A stretch of DNA of 33,832 nucleotides, taken from contig CADCTC010000193.1 of NCBI GenBank assembly GCA_902805635.1, positions 1-33,832 on the forward strand. The letters run 5' to 3'. The translations under genes and the position numbers were made by a program. Below are positions 6,560-15,443 of the stretch, piece by piece; the stretch's first letter is position 1; the number at the start of each line of letters is the position of its first letter. This stretch comes from an uncultured Chloroflexota bacterium. GTDB lineage: Bacteria > Chloroflexota > UBA11872 > UBA12225. The notes under the pieces were generated by a model that was not told the origin of the DNA, ran no database searches, and worked only from the letters and a program-made list of their open reading frames with translations.

Positions 6560-8194
6560 ATGAAAGTCGGCATCTACAACCAGTTCCTGACCACGATGGG
6601 CGGCGGCGAGCGCCACATGGGCACCGCCGCTGAAGTACTGGCACGGGCAGGGCACGACGTGGAGATCGTCACCCATGTGCCCGCCTCGGTCGAGAAGCTG
6701 GCCGACCGCTTCGGCCTAGACCTGCGCGGCGTGCGCCTGCGCACCACGCCGCTGCTGCCGTTCGACCAGCTGGGTGACCTGTCAGCCGAATACGACCTGT
6801 GGGTCAACGGGTCCTTCATGTCGGTAGTGCCGGGCCGCGCGGCGCGCTCGCTGCTGCTGGTGCTCTTCCCGTTCCCATTGGACCTGTCGCTCTTCGGCCG
6901 CTTCAAGCAGGCGGTGGCCAAGCACATCCACCGGGAGCTGCTGGTGCCGCGCTACGTGGAGGGCTTCTTCGGGCCGCAAGAGCTGGCCGGCAGCCGCTAC
7001 CGCTGGACCGCCGGGCGCGGCCAGGTACTCATCGAAACGCCCTGGCCCGGCGGTGCCCTGCCGCTACGCCTGGTGCTCGGCTCGTTCCGCCCGGCCGGGT
7101 GGGGACCGGTCCCCGTCACCGTCTCCGCCGGCGGCCGCGCGTTGCTGGAGCGCGACGTGCGGACCACGCCCGGCGACTACGTGACGCTTGACGTAACGGT
7201 GCCCGGCGACCTGACCACTTCGGGCGAAGTTCGCATCGAGATCGCATCGCCGACGTACAAGCCATTCGAGGTCGGCGGCACTTCCGGTGAGCCCGACGAC
7301 TTCCGCGAAGTCGGCGTCGCTGTAGCGCGCGTGATGACCCGCCACCCACGCCACAACCTGTACGAGGCGCTGTTCGAGCGCGCCGTGCCCGAGCTGTCGC
7401 GCCGCCTGCATGGTCTGCCCGACGAGCGCGCGATGGGTTACCTCGACACCTATGACGCCATCCTGCCCATCTCTGAATTCTCGGCCAAGTGGCTGGAGCG
7501 GTACTGGGGCAAGCGCGGCGCCATCCTCTACCCCCCGGTAGACGTGGAGCAGTACACGCCAAGCGTCGAGCGGCGCCCGATCATCCTGGCGGTGGGACGT
7601 TTCTTTAAGGACGGCGGGCACCAGAAGCGACAGCACGTCATGATCCGGGTGTTTCGGCGACTGGTGGAGCAGGGTCTGACCGGCTGGGAGCTGCACCTGG
7701 TAGGCGGATCGATGACGGAAGCACGCCATCAGCGCTACATAGCTGAGTGCCGGCGCCTGGCGCAGGGGCTGCCGGTCCACTTCCACGTGGATGCGCCACC
7801 CGAGACACTCAAGGAGCTCTACGAAACTGCCAGCATCTACTGGCACGCCACCGGCTACGGCGAGCGCGAGCCGATCCGCTTCGAGCACTTCGGCATCACC
7901 ATCGTGGAAGCGATGGCGGCGGGCTGCGTCCCGGTGATCATCGGCAAGGGCGCCGCCGCCGAGCTGGTGGACCACGGCGAATCGGGCTTCACGTGGCGCA
8001 CGACCGCGGAGTGGCAGACGCACACGCTCGCGGTAGCGCGCGACCCGGCGCTGCGCGCCCGCCTCGCCGAGCGCGCTATACAGACGAGCCGTCGCTACAG
8101 CCACGACGTCTTCCGGCGCCGTCTGCTGGACATCGTGGACGGCCTGGGCGCGCCGGCCGGCGCCCCACCCGCGCCCGAACTACTGCCGGTCTGA
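6560..8194 (+). CDS. Family 4 glycosyltransferase with inserted beta-sandwich domain
   Basis: GT-B retaining glycosyltransferase of 544 residues acting in the cytoplasm. ATG 6560 is preferred because MKVGIYNQFLTTMGGGERHM is the natural GT4 N-terminus; the in-frame ATG at 6488 would prepend 24 residues of low quality that overlap the GT2 gene and a repeat-like sequence. The N-terminal Rossmann half is residues 1-134 and the C-terminal half about 260-530. The second half has ILAVGRFFKDGGHQKRQ and the donor-site EX7E motif in EHFGITIVEAMAAG. Between the halves lies an extra domain, residues 135-260 (GFFGPQEL to GVAVARVMT), predicted beta-rich, which matches the last domain of the Wzt-like ATPase in pattern. 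In other respects it resembles ALG11/mannosyltransferase-type GT4 enzymes. Donor and acceptor are unknown. Confidence 0.88.
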   Translation: MKVGIYNQFLTTMGGGERHMGTAAEVLARAGHDVEIVTHVPASVEKLADRFGLDLRGVRLRTTPLLPFDQLGDLSAEYDLWVNGSFMSVVPGRAARSLLLVLFPFPLDLSLFGRFKQAVAKHIHRELLVPRYVEGFFGPQELAGSRYRWTAGRGQVLIETPWPGGALPLRLVLGSFRPAGWGPVPVTVSAGGRALLERDVRTTPGDYVTLDVTVPGDLTTSGEVRIEIASPTYKPFEVGGTSGEPDDFREVGVAVARVMTRHPRHNLYEALFERAVPELSRRLHGLPDERAMGYLDTYDAILPISEFSAKWLERYWGKRGAILYPPVDVEQYTPSVERRPIILAVGRFFKDGGHQKRQHVMIRVFRRLVEQGLTGWELHLVGGSMTEARHQRYIAECRRLAQGLPVHFHVDAPPETLKELYETASIYWHATGYGEREPIRFEHFGITIVEAMAAGCVPVIIGKGAAAELVDHGESGFTWRTTAEWQTHTLAVARDPALRARLAERAIQTSRRYSHDVFRRRLLDIVDGLGAPAGAPPAPELLPV

Positions 8195-8196
8195 CC

Positions 8197-10014
8197 GTGA
8201 GCCTGCCACCCGCGCTCTGGCGACCACTTGGCGCGCTGCTCGGTCTGCTGAGCACGGTCAACCATTACCTCACCTTCTGGCCGCGCTTGCGCTTAGCGGT
8301 CGCGTTCGTCCTTATTGCGCTACCGGCCATTGGCCTGGCGCTGTGGCTGCTGCGGCGGGCGGAGCGACGCTACGGGATTGCCTCACGGCTGGTGCGACGC
8401 ACCGGCGAAGCCAGGCTGCTCTTCGCCGGCGTGCTACTGACGTTCGTCGCCTCCAGCGGCGGCCACCTGTACACGCCGGACGAGTGGATGGTCTACGCCG
8501 CCGGCGTCGGACTGGCGCACCACGGCGTCCCGGCGGCGTTTGCCGACGAGCCGTATCCGCTGCACCTGCTCACCAGCCCCATCGCCCCCCGCGAGCGCGC
8601 CGCCGACGGCACCTATCAGCACGCTTACTCCAAGTACGGCGTCACGGTCTCTGCGCTGGTGACGCCGCTCTACGCCTTGGGCCGCCTGCTCGGCAACCGG
8701 CCGGACTTACCGCCGCAGGCGTTCCCCTACGGCAGCAAAGCCGTGCCCCTGGTGCCACTGCTGCTCAACCCGCTGGTAACCGCAGCCACCGCGGCGCTGG
8801 TGTTTGCCGCCGCACGCGCGCTTGGCTACCGGCGCCACTCCGGCCTCATCGCCGCGCTCGCGTTCGCGTTCGGCAGCCTGGCGTGGGTCTACTCCAAGAC
8901 GCTGATGAGCCTGGCCCCCGCTGCGCTGTTCGCGGCCGCGGGGCTGTACGCGCTGCAGCGGGCCGGCCAGGCATCACAATCACGCCGCTCGCGCTGGATT
9001 GGCCTGGCGGGCGTGAGCGCCGCGCTGTCCATCGCCACACGCTATGAGATGTGGCTCTTCTGCGCCCCACTGGTGGTCCTGCTGTTCGCCGGACGCCCGT
9101 CGCGGCGCGAGGCGCTGCGACGCGCATTCTGGTTCGGCGTGCCATTCCTGGTAGTGGCGATCCCGCTGGTGCTGGGAGTCAATCTGATGCGCACCGGCGA
9201 CATCTTCGAGACGGGCTACGGCGGCGAGGGGCAGCTGACCTCGATCACCGCTAAGCCTTGGTACGGCTGGTTCGGCATCCTGGTCAGCCCAGGCTGCGGG
9301 CTGGTGACCCACACGCCGCTGATGGCGCTGGGGCTGATCGGGCTGATCTGGCTGTGGGAAGACTCGCCGTCCGTGGCGCTCGCGGCGGGGGGCGGGGCAC
9401 TGCTCGCCATCGCGTACTACGGCGCCTTCGACACGTGGTGCGGCTTCACCGCGTGGGGACCGCGCTACCTGGTTAACGTCGGCCCGTTCATGGCGCTCCC
9501 GCTGGCGGCCATTTGGCAGCGCACGCGCCGCGCGGGTGCCGGTCGCAACCCCTTCATCTGGCTGCTCGGCGGCGGGCTGGCGCTGTGGAGCACCGGCACC
9601 AACCTGCTGGCGGTGCTGATCGACTTCAACCACGGCTGGCAGGACCACTGGGCACACAACGTGACGTACCTGGAGGTGACCTGGCTGCCGTACTTCAGCG
9701 GCATCACCTCGCACGTGCGCCTGCTGCGCGAGTGGCTGCTCGACGGCCGGGTGGGGATCGACCTCTACCTCTGGCACGTGCTGGGGCCGGCGGGCCCGCT
9801 GGTGACCGGGCTGCTGGTCACCGCCGCCCTCGGCTGCTTTGCTTCGCTTTGGCTCGCGAAGGAAGAGGTCCTCATCGAGGGACTGCCTGGCGTGGATCGT
9901 GGCGCCAGCGTGGCCCCAAGGATCGCGCCGCCGGCCAGGCCAGCCACAGCGCCACAACCAGCCCAGCCGCGCTCAACGCCAGCCCAATCCATAGCGAGCG
10001 CGGCTCGTAGCTGA
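8197..10014 (+). CDS. Polytopic membrane protein, GT39/GT83-like glycosyltransferase
   Basis: Integral membrane protein of 605 residues with about ten to twelve helices. GTG 8197 begins 2 bp after the GT4 stop; the same frame is open further upstream inside the GT4 gene but that part is antisense-like noise. The first extracytoplasmic loop contains YTPDEWMVYAAG, matching the acidic D/E pair that marks GT-C enzymes using polyprenyl-phosphate sugars (PMT/ArnT families). A long helical core follows, with a large outer loop near HGWQDHWAHNVTYLE. The last membrane helix ends near 9865. The final 45 or so residues are proline/alanine-rich and are encoded opposite the 3' end of the YfhO-like gene, so the C-terminus is either unusual or the reading frame simply ran on. 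GT-C assignment is moderate; the membrane nature is secure. Confidence 0.75.
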   Translation: MSLPPALWRPLGALLGLLSTVNHYLTFWPRLRLAVAFVLIALPAIGLALWLLRRAERRYGIASRLVRRTGEARLLFAGVLLTFVASSGGHLYTPDEWMVYAAGVGLAHHGVPAAFADEPYPLHLLTSPIAPRERAADGTYQHAYSKYGVTVSALVTPLYALGRLLGNRPDLPPQAFPYGSKAVPLVPLLLNPLVTAATAALVFAAARALGYRRHSGLIAALAFAFGSLAWVYSKTLMSLAPAALFAAAGLYALQRAGQASQSRRSRWIGLAGVSAALSIATRYEMWLFCAPLVVLLFAGRPSRREALRRAFWFGVPFLVVAIPLVLGVNLMRTGDIFETGYGGEGQLTSITAKPWYGWFGILVSPGCGLVTHTPLMALGLIGLIWLWEDSPSVALAAGGGALLAIAYYGAFDTWCGFTAWGPRYLVNVGPFMALPLAAIWQRTRRAGAGRNPFIWLLGGGLALWSTGTNLLAVLIDFNHGWQDHWAHNVTYLEVTWLPYFSGITSHVRLLREWLLDGRVGIDLYLWHVLGPAGPLVTGLLVTAALGCFASLWLAKEEVLIEGLPGVDRGASVAPRIAPPARPATAPQPAQPRSTPAQSIASAARS

Positions 10015-12547
10015 AGGTCAGCACGTGCTCGCCTGGCGGCACATCCACCCGGCGGAACAGCGTATCCGCCGGGGCGATGGATACTTCGGCACCGTTAAGC
10101 CTAGCGACCCAGCCTGGGTAGAAGCTGTCCGCCAGCACAACACTCGTGGCGCCCGTACTGCTCACGCGAGCCACGATATGCTCGGGCCGGTCTTCAAGCA
10201 CAGCGACAGTGCCGGAGCCTGCGCTGAGCCGCGGCCTCGCCGATGGATTGAGCAGCGTTCCGCCGGTGGCGCCACTCGCCTCGACGCGCGTTCCTGGTAG
10301 CTCCAGCCACACCCCCGCGACATTCAGCGTCGTGCTGCTTCCTTCGGGCAGCGTGGGAACCACTTCCACTCGCGTGATGCGTCCCACGTCCGGGAGATCC
10401 GCGGTGGCCAGGTACTCGCGCACGAAGAAGCGCCCGACCACCGGATCCACCACCTGGGTTTCTAGAGCCACGGGCGCTGAACCGTGGCGCACGGCACCGC
10501 TCACGTCCGGGCGGGTGTACGCCCACTCCGCAGTTTCGGCCCCGGCACGCAGCGGAAACTCAAGCTCGCCTCCCTCGAATGAGACGCGCACCAGCCCGAC
10601 TGCCGCGCCCTGTGGGAGCGATGTCCCTTCGCCCAGAAATGTCACGACTCGCAGGCGTGGGGGGGCGCCGGTTCCGGAACCGGCCGGCAGTGCGACAGGC
10701 GCCGCAGCCGCGGGCGGTGATCCGGCGCGCAGCTGGTGTGGCCCCAGCAGCCGCACACTGCGCGCGCGCCACGCGGCGCCGTCCGCCAGCACCAGCCGCA
10801 CGCCCAGCCAGTCTACTTCCTCCCCCACCAGCGACCGCAGCCACAACCAGTGGTCATCGTCCGTGGCCGCGCCAGTGTCACGGTTGGCACGTCCAAAGTA
10901 CTCCACAGCGCGACGCAGCAGCAGCGGGTTGTAGCCCTGCGCGTCTCGCACGCCAGCCAGCAGCGAGAGATTTGGCGGCAGAAGGCCCGGGTCTGCGCTG
11001 CCCGGGAAGTCGGTCAGAAAGTGGCGGGTGCCGTGCCATTGAAGACCGGCGATGCGCTCTCCGCCCTGCTCGTCGCGCAGACGTGCCCCTTCCTGCTCTG
11101 CTCTGCCGAACCACCCCCTCGCGTCGAATGCCGGCGGGGCGGCCCGCCACTGCGCCAGCGCCAGGTCGCCGGCTGTCAGCGCCACAACGGCGCCGGCTAC
11201 CACAGCGCGGCGACGATGGCGCGCCAGCAGCACGACCGCCACAGTCAGGGCGCCGGCCAGGAGGTAGTGCAACTCCTGCTCGCGCGTGAGGAATGGGCCT
11301 CCGGTGAGCCGCCCCAGGTTGGTCAGCAGCCGCCTGAAGTCGTCGTACCCCTGCGCGTGCCAAAACTGAACCAGCGTCAGCGGGACCAACGCCACCACGG
11401 CACCCACCGCTGCAAGTTTGGCCCTGCGACTGGGAACGGCCCCACTGAGGTCGTCTCCGTTCCTTGTGAGCCGCTCAAGCGCCAGTGCGGCGAGGCATGC
11501 CAATCCAAAGGCGGCCACCATGCCGGCGCGGGCGGGCAGATGGACGATCCGAAAGCCAGGCAGAAAGCGGTGCAGTGCCCCAAACAGTGGCCCATACACG
11601 CCTAAGGACGTAAGCACCGCCAGAGCGGTAATCCCCATCCAGACAAACGTCTCGCGCCGGCGCGCGAGGAATGGCGCTGAGATCGCCAGCACCAAGGGGG
11701 CAATGCCGGCATACAGCTGCCCGCTCTCGATCGCCCCCGTTCCCCCGGCGGGCCGCAGCCACGATAGCAACGTCAGGTACCCGTCGCGGCCGACCTCGCT
11801 CAACGGCCGCGTTTCGCCGTAATTTGTCTCGCCGAGGAATTCTGCCGCAGGCACCAGCAACGCCCCACTGAGCATCAGGCACACAGCGAAGGCCCCCACG
11901 AGACGACGGAGCACGCCTCGCACGTCAGCCTTCAAGTACGGCACCACCACGCCCCCCAGCGTCAGCCAGCTCAGGTACGCTCCCGGTGGCCAACCACCTG
12001 CAAGCTGCACGGAACCAATCACAGCGGTGAGCGCAATCCACGCGCCCCCACGCTGTGCCGCCCTAGACCCTGCCCACAACAGCCACGGCAACCACGCAAT
12101 GACCAGCAGGTTAGTAGGGATGCCGGCTAGGCCCGGCAGCCATGTGGAAAGCGCGAATGCCGCCGCGCCCACATAGGCCGGCGCCGGTCCTACCCACAGG
12201 TGTGACCGCATGAACACGTACGCGCCTGCGACCGCCAATAGCAGGTGGATCCACAGCAGCACACGCACGGCTGCGTCCACCGGTAATAGCGCCAGTGGAA
12301 GCCAGGCCGGTACGTACCAGGCGCCGGCGCCTGGGTCGGCAGCAAACGGCATGCCGGCGCCGAGGTAAGGGTTCCAGAGCGGGAGCCGCCCTTCAGCCAG
12401 CGAACGTCCCAGGTACGCCGCATTGGGCACGAACTGGAGCATCAGGTCCAGGTTCTGCGGCAGGCGCCCCGGGCCCGCCATTGACCACAGCTGCGCCACT
12501 GCCAGCGCTGCCAGGCCGATGGCCGAGGCCGCGTCCCCTCTCCTCAA
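9872..12547 (-). CDS. YfhO-like large membrane protein
   Basis: Polytopic membrane protein of up to 891 residues. The N-terminal half has about ten helices, with LWNPYLGAGMPFAADPGAG in an outer loop, typical of the YfhO family, where it is related to GT-C enzymes and implicated in glycosylating surface polymers. The C-terminal third (about residues 560-850) is a long extracytoplasmic beta-rich region, and the protein closes with one helix (SLWIGLALSAAGLVVALWLA). The furthest start is TTG 12547, 4 bp after the ArnT-like stop; an in-frame GTG at codon 17 and an ATG at codon 23 are alternatives, since no clear ribosome site precedes TTG. The 3' end overlaps the convergent gene by 143 bp, and the closing membrane helix is encoded there, so this side of the overlap looks genuine. 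Exact activity unknown. Confidence 0.8.
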   Translation of the reverse strand: MRRGDAASAIGLAALAVAQLWSMAGPGRLPQNLDLMLQFVPNAAYLGRSLAEGRLPLWNPYLGAGMPFAADPGAGAWYVPAWLPLALLPVDAAVRVLLWIHLLLAVAGAYVFMRSHLWVGPAPAYVGAAAFALSTWLPGLAGIPTNLLVIAWLPWLLWAGSRAAQRGGAWIALTAVIGSVQLAGGWPPGAYLSWLTLGGVVVPYLKADVRGVLRRLVGAFAVCLMLSGALLVPAAEFLGETNYGETRPLSEVGRDGYLTLLSWLRPAGGTGAIESGQLYAGIAPLVLAISAPFLARRRETFVWMGITALAVLTSLGVYGPLFGALHRFLPGFRIVHLPARAGMVAAFGLACLAALALERLTRNGDDLSGAVPSRRAKLAAVGAVVALVPLTLVQFWHAQGYDDFRRLLTNLGRLTGGPFLTREQELHYLLAGALTVAVVLLARHRRRAVVAGAVVALTAGDLALAQWRAAPPAFDARGWFGRAEQEGARLRDEQGGERIAGLQWHGTRHFLTDFPGSADPGLLPPNLSLLAGVRDAQGYNPLLLRRAVEYFGRANRDTGAATDDDHWLWLRSLVGEEVDWLGVRLVLADGAAWRARSVRLLGPHQLRAGSPPAAAAPVALPAGSGTGAPPRLRVVTFLGEGTSLPQGAAVGLVRVSFEGGELEFPLRAGAETAEWAYTRPDVSGAVRHGSAPVALETQVVDPVVGRFFVREYLATADLPDVGRITRVEVVPTLPEGSSTTLNVAGVWLELPGTRVEASGATGGTLLNPSARPRLSAGSGTVAVLEDRPEHIVARVSSTGATSVVLADSFYPGWVARLNGAEVSIAPADTLFRRVDVPPGEHVLTFSYEPRSLWIGLALSAAGLVVALWLAWPAARSLGPRWRHDPRQAVPR

Positions 12548-12551
12548 GCGC

Positions 12552-14666
12552 TTAGCCTGCGCAACCGCTCACCGAAGCCGGCAGCGTATAGAGCTCCGCC
12601 GCGTTGTCACGCACCGCAAGCCCACCGCCCGCTGCCGGCAAGCGCGCCTGAGTCTTGCGGTCATACATGCCCACAAGCAGCCGGAGCGGACCACAGGCCG
12701 GGCCGGTGAGCGTCAACGTGCGGCGGTCGCGGATGATCTCACCGGGCTTCCAGCGGTCGGTGGGCAGCCGCCCGTCGCCGGGATCGCCGTCGTGCTGCGC
12801 CACCTTGGCCCCATCCAATCCCCCCGCGACCAGATGGACGAACACCGCGTATGCCGTGTCAAGTCGCCGCTCCGTGCGCCAGTAGAGTGTCAGCGTTCGC
12901 TCCCGTGCGGACTGCGTGGACGCGGGCTCGATGTCAACGCCAAGCAGGCGAATGTGGCTGCCGAACGCCGGCGGCTGCGGGAAGCGCACGCGATCGAGGT
13001 GTCGCGGCATGTCCAGGCGGTACACCCGATGGCGCAGCGCGATGGCGGGATGGGGCGCGTCCACCACCATCTCCCCTCGCACGCGTCCATCTTCCAGCAG
13101 CGGCGCGGCCGACGGCGCATCCGCCCATTCCGAAGTGACAACATACACTGGCCCGCCGCCCACCGCGATCCGGCGCGCTTCGTCGTCCGCATCGAGGGCC
13201 AGGATCTGCTCCACGGGGTTACGCCGCGGGTCGTTGAGCACGACATGCGCCCCTGGCTCGAAGAGCACATTGGCCTGGGCCCAGCCGCGCGTCAGACCAC
13301 CTAGCGCCGGCACGACGTATACCGCGTCGCCGAGCCCCACCTGCTGATCAAGGAAGTGCGCTACCGGCGCAAAGCCCCAGGCGGTGTTGTGGCTGGACTG
13401 GAAGTGAAACGCGTCGCCGCGTGGTCCGCCCGGCAGCGGAACCTGGCGCGGGTCGAGCGCAAGCCGGACGTCAGTTGCCACGCCGGGCGCCAGGATCAGC
13501 ACGAGCACCGCCACCATCGCGCTTCGCCGCAGCAGCAGGTAACCCGGGCCGAACGGCCCCGCAGCGGCATCTACGCCGCGCAACAGCACATCGAGTGCGC
13601 GTGCCGCCGGCAATACAGCGACGACTAACGCCGGCACGTAATAGCGGAAGTAGTAGATCTTCGCTGGGATCACCAGGCTCAGCGCCAGCCACACACTCCA
13701 GCCGGCCAGCGCGAAATCTTCCTTCCGTCGCGTAAAGAGGGGCAGACACAACCCCGCCGCCCACAACCACCAGAGCGGCGCCGGCAGGTAGTGCACCATG
13801 CCATCGCCGATATCGCGCAGCGTCTCCGCCCACACCGGCCAGGGGAGCCCGGCGAGCTGATCGGGGGCCAGGAAGTAGCGGTCACTCATGCCCGGCAGCA
13901 GCTTCGCCGCGTCAGGGTGCAGCAGCAGCGCGCCCGCCACCGCCACGCACACCGCCCCGGCCAGCGCCAACCCGATCCACGTGCCACGGTCGCGCCAGCG
14001 CGGCGCCTGTACCAGCGCCGCGGCCGGCAACACCGACACGACAACCGCCAGCGACGACGGCTTCGTCAGCAGGGTCAGCGCCAGGCACCCGCCCAGAGCG
14101 AGCGCCCGTCCGAAAGTCGGACGCTCCAACCAACGTACGCCGGCCGCGAACGAGAGCAGCGCACACGCCGCGATCAGGCCGTCGTAGAGCATGATGCGGT
14201 CGTAGAAATAGCTCAGTGGCGCCACCAGGTAGAGCAGCGCCGCCAGCGCACCCACCCGCCCGCCATACAACCGCTTACCCAGCCAGAACAGCGTGAAAAA
14301 GGAGACCAGTCCCGCCGTCACCGGCGCCATGCGGCCCGCGACGGTCCGGTCGTCCATCAGCGCAAGGAACGGGACCATCAGCCACGGCAGCAGTGGCTGC
14401 TTGCCGTCGGTCATCGACATGACCTTGTCGGCGAGAGAAGGGGAGTGCAGCGCGTACAGCGCCCACTCGATGTAGAAGCCTTCATCGGTGAACAGCGGGA
14501 GCGCGTCCAGCTTCACGATACGCACCAGAAGGAACACTACCGCCGCGCCCAGCGCCCCTGCGAGTGCCCGAACACGCGCGGTGACCAGCGCGCGCGGCAG
14601 CGCCACCGTCAGGCCAGATGGAGCGGCGCGCGGCGTGGTATCCGTGAGAGGACGCACGAGGGCCAC
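12552..14666 (-). CDS. PMT/ArnT-like membrane glycosyltransferase with C-terminal beta domain
   Basis: GT-C enzyme of 704 residues expected to transfer a sugar from a polyprenyl phosphate to an acceptor on the outer face of the membrane. After a first helix (AGALGAAVVFLLVRIV) the loop carries LFTDEGFYIEWAL, the conserved Asp-Glu catalytic pair. About eleven further helices follow to near residue 440. Residues about 545-704 are soluble and beta-rich (LTLYWRTERRLDTAYAVFVH, then DGRLPTDRWKPGE, LLVGMYDRKTQARLP), a tail seen on many Chloroflexota membrane glycosyltransferases. GTG 14666 is the furthest start and gives a hydrophilic N-terminus of about 30 residues. It shares an apparent transcript with the YfhO-like gene, 4 bp downstream. 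The family is clear; substrate is not. Confidence 0.85.
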   Translation of the reverse strand: MALVRPLTDTTPRAAPSGLTVALPRALVTARVRALAGALGAAVVFLLVRIVKLDALPLFTDEGFYIEWALYALHSPSLADKVMSMTDGKQPLLPWLMVPFLALMDDRTVAGRMAPVTAGLVSFFTLFWLGKRLYGGRVGALAALLYLVAPLSYFYDRIMLYDGLIAACALLSFAAGVRWLERPTFGRALALGGCLALTLLTKPSSLAVVVSVLPAAALVQAPRWRDRGTWIGLALAGAVCVAVAGALLLHPDAAKLLPGMSDRYFLAPDQLAGLPWPVWAETLRDIGDGMVHYLPAPLWWLWAAGLCLPLFTRRKEDFALAGWSVWLALSLVIPAKIYYFRYYVPALVVAVLPAARALDVLLRGVDAAAGPFGPGYLLLRRSAMVAVLVLILAPGVATDVRLALDPRQVPLPGGPRGDAFHFQSSHNTAWGFAPVAHFLDQQVGLGDAVYVVPALGGLTRGWAQANVLFEPGAHVVLNDPRRNPVEQILALDADDEARRIAVGGGPVYVVTSEWADAPSAAPLLEDGRVRGEMVVDAPHPAIALRHRVYRLDMPRHLDRVRFPQPPAFGSHIRLLGVDIEPASTQSARERTLTLYWRTERRLDTAYAVFVHLVAGGLDGAKVAQHDGDPGDGRLPTDRWKPGEIIRDRRTLTLTGPACGPLRLLVGMYDRKTQARLPAAGGGLAVRDNAAELYTLPASVSGCAG

Positions 14667-14720
14667 CAGAGAACCGAAACGAGCGAGGCATGCTACTCAC
14701 GCCGCCACGGCGCGGTTCTA

Positions 14721-15443
14721 GTGCACGTGAGGCTGCGCCACGTCCTGGGAACGGTAGCGGTGGCCCTCGTGGCGGCAATGTCTGCCTGGACTCTCGCGGA
14801 CTGGCTGCGTGGTCCGGCGCCGGCGCCGGACCACGCCACGGCGCTCTCCGCCTCAGCCGAGATGAAGGTCGCCGCGCATCTGTGGCTCGCCCAGGTAGTC
14901 CGGCCAGACCACCATGGGTTCTCCGCCGTGGACGTGCTGCTCTCCGCCGAGCGCGCCGGTCTGCCGGGGGAAGTGCAGCTAGAAGTCCAGGAGCTGCCAG
15001 GCGAGCGAGTGCTCCGCACGTCGCGCCGCCGTGCGGCAGAGCTGCCGGCCGGCTCACCCTGGGACTACCGCCCCGGCTCGCCACGCGAGCAGTGGGTCAC
15101 GTTCGGTTTCGAGCCGCTCCCCGACTCCGCGGGCAAAGAGCTGCGCCTGGTGCTGACCTACCGCGATGGCCGCGACGCCGCCGGCGAGCGCGTCGCCGCC
15201 CTGGCGCGCTTCCCACGCGCTTACACCCGCGGCGCGTTCTTCGTAAACGGCTTCGAGGCAGGCGGCACGCTTCTGCTGCGGCTGACTGCCGCCGGCACTC
15301 GCGCCACCGCTCTCCAATCCGCCGCCACCAACCTCGCCCGACAGCAGCCGATCGCGCCGGAAACCCTGCTCGCTCCACTCACGCTCGCCCTGGCGTGCGG
15401 CGTGTTAGCGGCTACCTTAGTGGCCTACCTGCTGCGCCGTTAG
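14721..15443 (+). CDS. Membrane-anchored protein of unknown function (240 aa)
   Basis: No family recognised. The protein has a short N-terminal helix (VLGTVAVALVAAMSAWTLADW), then about 165 residues predicted beta-rich with alternating hydrophobic strands (FSAVDVLLSAERAGLPGEVQ, WVTFGFEPLPDSAGKELRLV), and a final helix (LAPLTLALACGVLAATLVAY) followed by two arginines. This is a two-anchor layout with an extracytoplasmic domain, similar in style to the outer beta region of the YfhO-like protein. GTG 14721 starts just downstream of a TAG-containing stretch; a second GTG lies two codons later. No ribosome site is visible. The frame continues open far upstream but only antisense to the ArnT-like gene. 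Divergent from that gene, and overlapping der tail-to-tail by 4 bp (TTAG). Likely an accessory to surface glycan assembly, by position only. Confidence 0.65.
   Translation: MHVRLRHVLGTVAVALVAAMSAWTLADWLRGPAPAPDHATALSASAEMKVAAHLWLAQVVRPDHHGFSAVDVLLSAERAGLPGEVQLEVQELPGERVLRTSRRRAAELPAGSPWDYRPGSPREQWVTFGFEPLPDSAGKELRLVLTYRDGRDAAGERVAALARFPRAYTRGAFFVNGFEAGGTLLLRLTAAGTRATALQSAATNLARQQPIAPETLLAPLTLALACGVLAATLVAYLLRR

Noticed and set aside
7747-8196. 150-codon N-terminal extension of the GT-C membrane protein
   Set aside because: It lies within the GT4 coding region in another frame and is Arg/Ala-rich; GTG 8197 directly follows the GT4 stop and begins a membrane protein.
13791-14720. Upstream extension of the frame at 14721 (would make a 550-residue protein)
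   Set aside because: The first 310 codons are antisense to the ArnT-like gene and read as Arg/Gln/His-rich noise; the protein-like part begins at GTG 14721.
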